Origin: Neptunomonas sp.
GTDB taxonomy: Bacteria > Pseudomonadota > Gammaproteobacteria > Pseudomonadales > Balneatricaceae
Direction: 5' to 3'
Assembly: GCA_004195305.1 (NCBI GenBank)
Contig: SDWN01000120.1
Span: 1 to 7,620, forward strand
DNA: 7,620 nt
Positions 1 to 5,129 of the stretch are shown here, in pieces. The position numbers and the translations under genes were made by a program. A model generated the notes under the pieces. That model did not search any database. It saw only the letters and a list, made by a program, of their open reading frames with translations, and was not told the DNA's origin. Numbering within the stretch: position 1 is the stretch's first letter; each line of letters begins with the position of its first letter.

Positions 1-280
1 TGCTTTCCGCCAGCTGTTCGGCAAGCTCGCGGGTCGGCGTCAAAATCAACGCGCGCGGAGCGCATGAGACGGTTTGTTGCGGGCGGTCGTGCATCTGCTG
101 CAGAATCGGGAGCGCGAACGCGGCGGTCTTTCCGGTTCCGGTCTGGGCGTTAGCCAGCAGGTCTTTGCCACGCCGAGCCGAGACTATCGCCCGCTCTTGA
201 ATCGGGGTCATCTGGCTGTAGCCACAGGCATCGATGGCTTTCTGAAGCTCGGGAGCCAGGTCTAAAGATGAAAATATCAT
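1..280 (-). CDS. DEAD-box ATP-dependent RNA helicase, N-terminal part (truncated by window edge)
   Basis: The first 93 codons of a DEAD-box RNA helicase, an ATP-driven enzyme that remodels RNA duplexes in the cytoplasm. The reverse strand starts at an ATG (280-278) preceded by CAGAGGA, a good ribosome site. Visible motifs are the Q motif (GYSQMTPIQ, about residues 20-28), Walker A motif I (AQTGTGKT, 45-52) and motif Ia (PTRELAEQ, about 82-89). The DEAD box and the whole second RecA-like domain lie beyond the window edge. It begins MIFSSLDLAPELQKAI, close in style to RhlE proteins and to the complete helicase at 2697-3962, so it may be an RhlE-like paralogue. The subgroup (RhlE, SrmB, DbpA or other) cannot be settled from this part. 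Family assignment is secure. Confidence 0.93.
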   Translation of the reverse strand, partial: MIFSSLDLAPELQKAIDACGYSQMTPIQERAIVSARRGKDLLANAQTGTGKTAAFALPILQQMHDRPQQTVSCAPRALILTPTRELAEQLAES

Positions 281-463
281 GGTAAATCCTCTGTAGATCG
301 AGCTACAGCCAAAAACGGAGCGCGAATTATAGAGGAATTTGCGCAGCCTGGTGTGATTGATTACAGTTCTCTGATCGCGACCCGATACTGACGGCTATTT
401 AAAGATACAATGTTTAGGCGCTATTTTGCAGATCCAGTCTCGGTGGTATCAGCAACTGACTTC

Positions 464-469
464 TATACT
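464..469 (+). promoter_or_regulatory. Possible -10 box for the 519-827 gene
   Basis: TATACT lies about 50 bases before the ATG of the cysteine-containing small protein. A second AT-rich candidate (TATAAG) begins at 476. No convincing -35 hexamer lies at the expected spacing from either, so this is a weak call. The 238-bp gap it sits in separates two divergent genes and must hold promoters for both. Confidence 0.25.
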
Positions 470-518
470 AGAACATATAAGATAACGTTTTTTCTCAGGG
501 AACAGAGGAGACTCATTC

Positions 519-827
519 ATGCCATGCAAAACCCTTGGATGTCAGGGCAATTACGATTTTGAACACGTCGCGGTGATGGCGAAAAAACGATTTATCGAGG
601 GTATCGATACCATCACCCTGATGCAGGAAGCCAAGACCGAGCGGGAAAAAGAGGAGATCGTGCTCATTGCCCTTCTCAATATCGAGGATGAGCAGATCAA
701 GCAGATCCAACTCGCCTGCCCTCACCAACTCTCCTGTCACGTGGTCGACTGTCGGCAACGCTTAAAGCGGTTACTTGAACCACTGCTTAAACGACCTTGC
801 CAGCCCCCTGCCAATCACCGTGATTAG
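519..827 (+). CDS. Small cysteine-containing conserved-type protein of unknown function
   Basis: A 102-residue protein whose function I do not recognise. It is very likely a real gene: a strong ribosome site AGAGGAG (504-510) sits 8 bases before the ATG, and a hairpin closes the 3' end. The middle (about residues 22-65) is charged and probably helical, with KTEREKEEIVLIALLNIEDE at 39-58. Five cysteines lie at positions 3, 8, 67, 73 and 78, as CX4C near the N-terminus and CX5CX4C toward the C-terminus, with a sixth at 94. This could be a metal site or disulfides, but that is inference. There is no signal peptide or membrane segment, so it is probably cytoplasmic. The overall pattern (N-terminal Cys, helical middle, C-terminal CPHQLSCHVVDCR) reminds me of short uncharacterised proteins of marine gammaproteobacteria, but I cannot name a family. 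It is divergent from the helicase on its left and convergent with the yebC homologue on its right. Confidence 0.8.
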   Translation: MPCKTLGCQGNYDFEHVAVMAKKRFIEGIDTITLMQEAKTEREKEEIVLIALLNIEDEQIKQIQLACPHQLSCHVVDCRQRLKRLLEPLLKRPCQPPANHRD

Positions 828-836
828 GCAGGGGCT
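802..836. terminator. Hairpin between convergent genes, overlapping a stop codon
   Basis: A long inverted repeat pairs AGCCCCCTGCCAATCA (802-817) with TGATTAGGCAGGGGCT (821-836), with one bulged base on each arm and a tiny CCG loop. It contains the TAG stop (825-827) of the small plus-strand gene and lies 14 bases from the stop of the minus-strand yebC homologue. Its position suggests a bidirectional terminator or mRNA 3'-end stabiliser. There is no clear T-run on either side, so intrinsic termination is not certain. Confidence 0.55.
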
Positions 837-849
837 ATGTCGATAAGGG

Positions 850-1566
850 TTATAGCTCGGCGTTGTGATAGATATTCTGAACATCATCGACGTCATTCAG
901 CATCTCTATGAACTTATCGAACATCGGCATATCTTCTTCTGAGATGGGCGTACTACTCTGGGGCAGAAACTGAATCTCATCGACCTCATAATCAATCTCG
1001 CCGAACGCCTCGGCCAGCGAAGTCTTCGCCTTAAAGTAATCCGTATGGGGAGCGAAAACGGTAATCAAACCTGCATCACTTTCGATGTCAGCCACATCGA
1101 CGTCACCCATCATCAAGGCTTCCAGCACCGCTTCTTCGTCATCATGCTTAAAAACCAGGATAGCATTGTGATCAAACATATGACTGACACTGCCCTGGGT
1201 GCCGATCTTACATTTGGTTTTGGTAAAGCATAGACGCACGTCACCAAAGGTACGATTAGCGTTATCCGTGAGACATTCAATCATCACCATGCAGTTACCC
1301 GGACCGTAGCCCTCATAGCGGGCCACCGAGAAATCCTCGCCGCCGCCACCTTTGGCTTTGTCGATCGCCTTTTCGATAACGTGAGTTGGCACCTGATCTT
1401 TTTTGGCCCGCTCTATCAGGCCCCGTAACGCCAAGTTGCCATCGGGCTCTACGCCACCGGCTTTGGCGCAGACATAAATCTCGCGCCCGTACTTGCTGTA
1501 AACTTTGGCTTTGGCATCTGCCGTTTTAGCCATCGATTCTTTACGGTTTTGGTAGGCTCTGCCCAT
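850..1566 (-). CDS. yeeN: YebC/PmpR/TACO1-family protein, YeeN type
   Basis: A 238-residue protein of the YebC family (COG0217). Members have been described as DNA-binding regulators (PmpR) and as factors that help ribosomes through difficult stretches such as polyproline runs; which role this one has is not shown by sequence. Family landmarks are MGRAYQNRK (1-9), the helical KAIDKAKGGGGEDF (66-79), YEGYGPG (84-90), CLTDNANRT (98-106) and a C-terminal DDVQNIYHNAEL. The VIEKAIDKAKGGG segment and N-terminus match E. coli YeeN better than E. coli YebC. Length is normal. The first ATG is chosen because the MGRAYQNRK segment is part of the conserved family N-terminus; M12 would remove it. The ribosome site is modest (GGGG about 8 bases upstream). 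Convergent with the 519-827 gene and divergent from the VF530 gene. Confidence 0.95.
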   Translation of the reverse strand: MGRAYQNRKESMAKTADAKAKVYSKYGREIYVCAKAGGVEPDGNLALRGLIERAKKDQVPTHVIEKAIDKAKGGGGEDFSVARYEGYGPGNCMVMIECLTDNANRTFGDVRLCFTKTKCKIGTQGSVSHMFDHNAILVFKHDDEEAVLEALMMGDVDVADIESDAGLITVFAPHTDYFKAKTSLAEAFGEIDYEVDEIQFLPQSSTPISEEDMPMFDKFIEMLNDVDDVQNIYHNAEL

Positions 1567-1690
1567 GACGCTGCCCCATTGTAAATGATAAAAACGAGGA
1601 TTTTACTAGAGCAGCAGAGTCAGGTCTCCTGTTTACGTCTTTTAAACCCATATATCTACGACTTCGACAGATCTGCACCTCAATAGCTTA

Positions 1691-1696
1691 TATAAT
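1691..1696 (+). promoter_or_regulatory. Consensus -10 box for the VF530-family gene
   Basis: A perfect TATAAT 38 bases before the ATG at 1735, in the 168-bp divergent gap. Transcription would start near 1703, giving a leader of about 30 bases that includes the AGGA ribosome site (1724-1727). The -35 is poor: TTCGACA at 1663-1669 is the nearest look-alike but its spacing is too long. Confidence 0.45.
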
Positions 1697-1734
1697 GACC
1701 GACAGCTCCCCGCCACCGCCATCAGGACAAACGC

Positions 1735-2004
1735 ATGAGTGAACAACAGCCCGACAATCCGCTACATGGCTTAACCCTGGAAACCATCGTCAACAGCCTG
1801 GTGACTGAGTATGGCTGGGAGGAGCTGGGCAGCCGAATCAAGGTCCGCTGCTTTAACAGCGATCCGTCGGTCAAGTCCAGCCTCAAATTTTTACGCAAAA
1901 CCCCCTGGGCAAGAACCGCAGTCGAGCAGCTGTACATCGCCAGCCAGCATAAGCCTGCTCAAAATTCAGTCTGGGGGAAGTGGCAGAAAAACCACTCCAG
2001 CTGA
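1735..2004 (+). CDS. VF530 family (DUF2132) small DNA-binding protein
   Basis: An 89-residue protein of the VF530/DUF2132 family, small proteins named after a Vibrio fischeri member and annotated as DNA-binding from structural work; the cellular role is not established. The conserved core is plain: NPLHGLTLE (8-16), YGWEELG (26-32), CF (39-40) and SVKSSLKFLRKTPWARTAVE (45-64). The family core ends around residue 68, and the remaining 20 or so residues (SQHKPAQNSVWGKWQKNHSS) are a polar tail that varies between homologues. The start is supported by AGGA seven bases upstream and a consensus TATAAT further up. Its stop lies 14 bases from the stop of the convergent DUF454 gene. Confidence 0.92.
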   Translation: MSEQQPDNPLHGLTLETIVNSLVTEYGWEELGSRIKVRCFNSDPSVKSSLKFLRKTPWARTAVEQLYIASQHKPAQNSVWGKWQKNHSS

Positions 2005-2018
2005 CCTGGACCCACCTA

Positions 2019-2387
2019 TTACGCCCCGGTAGAGGGTCGGCTCCAGATATACAACATCCCAGCGAACACCACTACGGCGCCCGACAGATCGACCCACAAA
2101 GGCAGCTGCTTAAAAAACAACGTATAACTACCCATGATCATCATCATACCGCTGGCAAGATACTTGATTCGCAGCGGAATCATCCCGTATTGCTCCCAGC
2201 CTCTGATGAGAGGCCCAAATAAGCGCTGATTCAGCAACAACCGATGAAAGCGAGACGAACTACGGGAGAAACAGACCGCCGCTAAGAGCACAAACGGCGT
2301 GGTCGGCAGCAACGGCAACACCACACCGACCACCGCCAACAGCAGACAACAGACTCCTAAGCCAAACAAGAGGGATCGACGCAGCAT
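2019..2387 (-). CDS. ybaN: DUF454 (YbaN-type) inner-membrane protein
   Basis: A 122-residue integral inner-membrane protein of the DUF454 family, of which E. coli YbaN is the usual reference; function unknown. It opens with a hydrophobic stretch (about residues 5-38) containing the family signature GVVLPLLPTTPF (21-32), followed by a basic/aromatic cytoplasmic-type segment with CFSRSSSRFHRLLL (39-52). Two more hydrophobic segments lie at about 76-92 and 97-115, so three or four membrane spans are likely. The whole length matches the family. The ATG at 2387 follows AAGGG at a suitable distance. It is convergent with the VF530 gene and lies downstream of rhlE on the same strand, separated by 309 bases of structured non-coding DNA, so an operon is unlikely. 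Confidence 0.9.
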   Translation of the reverse strand: MLRRSLLFGLGVCCLLLAVVGVVLPLLPTTPFVLLAAVCFSRSSSRFHRLLLNQRLFGPLIRGWEQYGMIPLRIKYLASGMMMIMGSYTLFFKQLPLWVDLSGAVVVFAGMLYIWSRPSTGA

Positions 2388-2510
2388 GCAGACCCTTGAA
2401 AATCAGATTTTTAGCAACCTGTCGCTTAGCCGAGCATCACCCCAAAGCCCGTACACTACAAACCCAGCCCGGATATTTCACAAAGGCGCTAAAAGCAGAC
2501 CCGTAACACC

Positions 2511-2527
2511 GATGTTTACTAAACATC
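2511..2527. promoter_or_regulatory. Operator-like palindrome upstream of the DUF454 gene
   Basis: GATGTTTA-C-TAAACATC is a perfect 8-bp palindrome around one central base, 124 bases upstream of the DUF454 start codon. It has the size and symmetry of a dimeric repressor site. A second palindrome follows at 2544-2558. No regulator is encoded nearby, so the assignment is inference. Confidence 0.35.
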
Positions 2528-2543
2528 TGGCGTACATTAGAAA

Positions 2544-2558
2544 GTTACACTTTGTAAC
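2544..2558. repeat. Short perfect inverted repeat
   Basis: GTTACA-CTT-TGTAAC, 6-bp arms with a 3-base spacer, lies between the 2511-2527 palindrome and the three-hairpin element. It could be a protein site or a small hairpin. It has no counterpart near the second copy of the element, so it is not part of that repeat. Confidence 0.35.
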
Positions 2559-2572
2559 CGATATTGCTGATT

Positions 2573-2645
2573 TTTTCAGTGACTCGCATGGGTCTTCGAC
2601 CCATTCTGACGCATCCTTGCGCCGCCTATTAACCCGCTGGGTTAA
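2573..2645 (+). repeat. Three-hairpin structured element, copy A
   Basis: A 73-base element that recurs on the opposite strand at 6947-7020. It reads as a T-rich lead, ACTCGCAT, hairpin 1 (ATGGGTC-TTC-GACCCAT, 7 bp), hairpin 2 (CGCA-TCCT-TGCG) and hairpin 3 (TTAACCC-GCT-GGGTTAA, 7 bp, extendable to 8). Shared blocks with copy B are ACTCGCAT, TGACGC.TCC, TGCG and TATTAACCCGC.GGGTTA. The gap between rhlE and the DUF454 gene holds no reading frame I trust. It may be a mobile or REP-like repeat, a structured RNA or a protein-bound site; the sequence does not decide. It is distinct from integron attC sites, which have much longer spacing between R'' and R'. Confidence 0.7.
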
Positions 2646-2656
2646 TTAACAACCAT

Positions 2657-2696
2657 CGGCTAAAAAACCCAGTCTAAACCCTTAGCACCTTAGCCG
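2657..2696 (-). terminator. Possible terminator-like inverted repeat after rhlE
   Basis: CGGCTAA (2657-2663) pairs with TTAGCCG (2690-2696) immediately after the rhlE stop codon, enclosing a smaller CTAA/TTAG repeat. On the rhlE coding strand a run of six T falls inside the loop next to the 3' arm. That is not the classic layout, so this is a tentative transcript-end structure, perhaps acting with hairpin 3 of the neighbouring repeat. Confidence 0.3.
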
Positions 2697-3962
2697 CTAA
2701 CGACTTGCGCGAGGCTGGTGACCCCGAGCATTCTCGCCTGATCGCTGGCCATCACGATGACCTACCCTTGGTTTCTTTGGCTTTTTGGGACTGTGTGCGC
2801 GTTGATTCAGGCGCGACTCGGGGACATCATGAACCGGCTTAAAGCCCTCAATCAGCTTCCGGGTTAGCAGCGCCTTAGTCAGCCGTTCGATATCAAACAG
2901 CTGCTTGGTTTCATCTTCGCTAACCAAAGAGACCGCCTGCCCCGTCGCGCCCGCTCGACCGGTTCGACCGATGCGATGGATATAATCTTCGGGCACATTG
3001 GGTAGTTCAAAGTTGACCACCTGCGGCAACTGATCGATATCCAACCCACGCGCCGCGATATCGGTCGCGACCAACACCCGCACCTTGCCGCTCTTAAATT
3101 CGGCCAACGCCTTAGTACGCGCGCCCTGGCTCTTGTTGCCATGGATCGCGGCGGCATTAATCCCTTGCGCGTCCAACTGCTTGGTCAGCCGGTTAGCCCC
3201 GTGTTTAGTCCGGGTAAAGACCAGCACCTGTTGCCAGTCGTTATCCAGGATCAGCTTCGTCAATACCGCTGGCTTCTGATTTTTATCGACAGTGCAGATC
3301 CACTGCTCTACAGTCGTCGCGGTGGTATTGCGCGGACTCACCGAAATCTCGACCGGGTCATTAACCAGCCCCTTGGCAAGGGTCCGAATCTCACCGGAGA
3401 AGGTGGCCGAAAACATCAGGTTCTGGCGCTTTTTAGGCAGCACTGCGAGAATTTTCTTAATGTCGTGAATAAAGCCCATATCCAGCATGCGATCGGCCTC
3501 GTCCAGAATCAACACCTCAAGATGGTCAAAGCGGACCGCCCGCTGGTTGTATAGATCCAACAACCGACCCGGTGTTGCCACCAAAACATCGACACCCTGG
3601 CGCAACTTCATCATCTGCGGGTTAATCTTCACCCCGCCAAAAACCACAGTAGAGTTCAGCGGCAAATTTTTACCATACAGGGTGACGCTCTCACTGACCT
3701 GCGCCGCCAATTCGCGGGTCGGAGTCAGGACCAGCGCCCGAGCCTGGTTGGATTTCGCGCGAGGCCCTTTCGACAGCAACTCCAACAACGGCAAAGTAAA
3801 GCCGGCTGTTTTGCCGGTACCGGTCTGGGCGGCCGCCATCACATCCTTGCCATCGAGAATGGCGGGGATCGCCTGGGCCTGAATCGGCGACGGCGTTTCA
3901 TAGCCTTTTTCTGCAACAGCTTCAAGGATCGGGGCGGATAAGCCCAGGGAGGCAAAACTCAT
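2697..3962 (-). CDS. rhlE: DEAD-box ATP-dependent RNA helicase, RhlE type
   Basis: A complete 421-residue DEAD-box helicase that uses ATP to unwind short RNA duplexes; RhlE-type enzymes are linked to ribosome assembly and RNA turnover. All motifs are present: Q motif (GYETPSPIQ, 20-28), I (AAQTGTGKT, 44-52), Ia (PTRELAAQ, 81-88), Ib (TPGR, 130-133), II (DEAD, 154-157), III (SAT, 185-187), IV (VLVFTRT, 246-252), V (ATDIAARGLD, 299-308) and VI (HRIGRTGRAG, 329-338). The start MSFASLGLS is typical of RhlE. The C-terminal tail (about 385-421) is short, basic and disordered (SPKKPKKPR), as expected for an RNA-contacting RhlE tail. A purine-rich CAGAGAA precedes the ATG. Divergent from the FKBP gene. 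A second helicase of the same broad kind starts at 280 on the same strand. Confidence 0.96.
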   Translation of the reverse strand: MSFASLGLSAPILEAVAEKGYETPSPIQAQAIPAILDGKDVMAAAQTGTGKTAGFTLPLLELLSKGPRAKSNQARALVLTPTRELAAQVSESVTLYGKNLPLNSTVVFGGVKINPQMMKLRQGVDVLVATPGRLLDLYNQRAVRFDHLEVLILDEADRMLDMGFIHDIKKILAVLPKKRQNLMFSATFSGEIRTLAKGLVNDPVEISVSPRNTTATTVEQWICTVDKNQKPAVLTKLILDNDWQQVLVFTRTKHGANRLTKQLDAQGINAAAIHGNKSQGARTKALAEFKSGKVRVLVATDIAARGLDIDQLPQVVNFELPNVPEDYIHRIGRTGRAGATGQAVSLVSEDETKQLFDIERLTKALLTRKLIEGFKPVHDVPESRLNQRAHSPKKPKKPRVGHRDGQRSGENARGHQPRASR

Positions 3963-4041
3963 AAGAAATTCTCTGGATACAACGTAGGACTGACAGGCGC
4001 TGGAAAGCGGGCATGAAGGATACAGGAAGTTGGGGCTAGGT

Positions 4042-4057
4042 ACTATATTGTTATAGT
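4042..4057. promoter_or_regulatory. AT-rich palindrome in the rhlE/FKBP divergent gap
   Basis: ACTATA-TTGT-TATAGT is a perfect 6-bp inverted repeat in the 212-bp gap between two divergent genes. Each arm contains a -10-like TATA(G/A)T sequence, so it may simply be overlapping divergent promoter elements, or a regulator site covering them. No -35 with good spacing is evident on either strand. Confidence 0.3.
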
Positions 4058-4174
4058 CCTATGCCGAGTAGATCAGTGTCAGGTCCGACAGACTTCTAGA
4101 AGCCATTAGCGCTAGCCAGCGTTTTTCTTCTCATGGCACAATGACGCTTTATTCAATGCTGGAGAGAAACTCAC

Positions 4175-4651
4175 GTGCTTAAACTAATCCTGATCCTGGG
4201 CGCTATCACGGTGCTTTTTTATGGCTATAAGCGACTTAGCAACAACCCTCAGGTTGCAGCCGACAATGTTCAACAAGGAACGGTCTTTCTCACCGCCAAT
4301 GCGATCGAGGACGATGTAGAGACGACCCCCTCCGGGTTGCAATATAAAGTATTGGAACCGGGCAGTGGCAGCGAACACCCGGGGCCAACTGACCGAGTCA
4401 AGGTGCATTATCACGGCACCCTGATCGACGGCACGGTATTCGACAGCTCGGTAAAACGCGGTGAACCGATCGACTTCGGCCTGAATCAAGTCATCGCTGG
4501 CTGGACTGAAGGCTTACAGACCATGGTCGTCGGCGAAAAAACCCGGCTATTCATCCCCAGCCAACTGGGCTACGGCAACCGTTCAACAGGATCAATCCCT
4601 GCGGGCTCAGTACTGATCTTCGATGTCGAACTGCTCGCCATCAACCCCTAA
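4175..4651 (+). CDS. Membrane-anchored FKBP-type peptidyl-prolyl cis-trans isomerase
   Basis: A 158-residue FKBP-type prolyl isomerase, which speeds cis-trans isomerisation of Xaa-Pro bonds during folding. Residues about 3-18 form one hydrophobic segment (LKLILILGAITVLFYGY) with no obvious cleavage or lipobox site, suggesting an N-terminal anchor with the enzyme domain in the periplasm (inference). The FKBP domain runs from about 51 to 156. Residues equivalent to the FKBP12 pocket are visible: Y79 (KVHYHG), F89-D90 (TVFDSS), F101, V106-I107, W110 (VIAGW), Y133 (LGYGN) and F149 (IFDVEL), so it should be active. The start is GTG, chosen because GGAGAG lies 8-14 bases upstream, the hydrophobic anchor begins at once, and a nearby upstream ATG is out of frame. 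It stands alone, divergent from rhlE. Confidence 0.94.
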   Translation: MLKLILILGAITVLFYGYKRLSNNPQVAADNVQQGTVFLTANAIEDDVETTPSGLQYKVLEPGSGSEHPGPTDRVKVHYHGTLIDGTVFDSSVKRGEPIDFGLNQVIAGWTEGLQTMVVGEKTRLFIPSQLGYGNRSTGSIPAGSVLIFDVELLAINP

Positions 4652-5000
4652 AATCAACCTGTCCAGCCTCGAACGCGGGAATCATGCCTGTGAGGTAGAA
4701 ACACCCAACCCAGAACCCTAATCGAGAACCGGTGCATGGACCCCTTTGGCTAGCGACCAGGAGAGACCGAGACCAGCATTGCAACGCGCTGGCAAAAAAA
4801 GTGGCTATTGCTGGGCAGAGCAACTGCCTACGCCAGAGGCTCTTCAACGAGTCATCCATGCGTAACCATGCACCACCTGGTGACAGTCAGAGAATTGATC
4901 GGTTGTTGTCAGCGGCTGGACTCTTCAGGTCAATAATATTGGCCAGAGGATTCAGCAAACTGGTCCGTTTGGTAAAACAAATCGGTCAGCTTCACTGACT
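4652..5000. other. Non-coding stretch with no recognisable content
   Basis: I read both strands and all frames here and see no convincing gene, tRNA or transposon end. The short open frames have no ribosome site and low-complexity, arginine-rich or stop-interrupted translations. The only structure is a small hairpin CACCA-CC-TGGTG near 4871-4882. No clear terminator follows the FKBP gene. It separates the core genes from the IS-containing region. Confidence 0.5.
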
Positions 5001-5093
5001 CTACAACTGCTCAAGTTCATGCTGTATTTTAATAAAGTGCTTGGCGGCCACAATGCCATACGCTATTTCTGGCAGATGATCCTGATGCTCCCG
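5001..5093 (-). pseudogene. C-terminal gene fragment abutting the IS (direct repeat, copy 1)
   Basis: On the minus strand this reads as the end of a protein, translating to HREHQDHLPEIAYGIVAAK followed by HFIKIQHELEQL and a TAG stop (5003-5001). The composition is alpha-helical and looks genuinely coding; I do not recognise the family. The frame stays open backwards through the proposed IS end to the transposase stop at 5132, giving 42 codons with no start of their own. A diverged copy lies at 6636-6728 in the same orientation on the other side of the IS, about 66 of 91 aligned positions identical by hand count. The simplest reading is a gene whose front part was lost when the IS arrived, but the stretch may instead be the tail of a larger mobile unit. 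Confidence 0.5.
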
Positions 5094-5094
5094 G

Positions 5095-5117
5095 TGTTTT
5101 TCAAGGTAGTTGGCACT
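5095..5117. repeat. Proposed right terminal inverted repeat of the IS
   Basis: TGTTTTTCAAGGTAGTTGGC plus ACT, inverted relative to the sequence ending at 6630. The similarity is imperfect and includes two extra T. Part of this stretch also resembles the sequence just beyond the second flanking repeat (TTTCAGGAGTT, 6727-6737), so some of the match may belong to the repeat and not to the IS. Confidence 0.4.
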
Positions 5118-5129
5118 ATTTTCTAGTTC

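Noticed and set aside
513..758. Minus-strand open frame opposite the cysteine-containing small protein
   Set aside because: It is the shadow of the 519-827 gene. It has no ribosome site or family resemblance, whereas the plus-strand gene has both a strong ribosome site and a 3' hairpin.
1578..1583. TACAAT (minus strand) as a -10 box for the yebC homologue
   Set aside because: It would place the transcription start only about 5 bases before the ATG, leaving no room for the ribosome site, and there is no matching -35.
2629..2645. Integron attC-like site (TTAACCC...GGGTTAA)
   Set aside because: The palindrome is only 17 bases with a 3-base centre. attC sites need separated R''/L'' and L'/R' boxes. 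GTTRRRY fits only one of the two copies, and no integrase or cassette array is present.
4110..4126. Small CGCT-AGCC-AGCG hairpin followed by five T in the rhlE/FKBP gap
   Set aside because: It resembles a weak intrinsic terminator, but no plus-strand gene ends upstream of it and the stem is only 4 bp, so it is probably chance.
4671..4760. tRNA-like GTTCGA and flanking short pairings
   Set aside because: A T-loop-like string occurs on the minus strand, but no acceptor, D or anticodon stems can be drawn around it.
4732..4998. Plus-strand open frame of 88 codons beyond the FKBP gene
   Set aside because: There is no ribosome site. The translation is rich in Arg/Ser/Cys/His without recognisable motifs, and the opposite strand is equally unconvincing.
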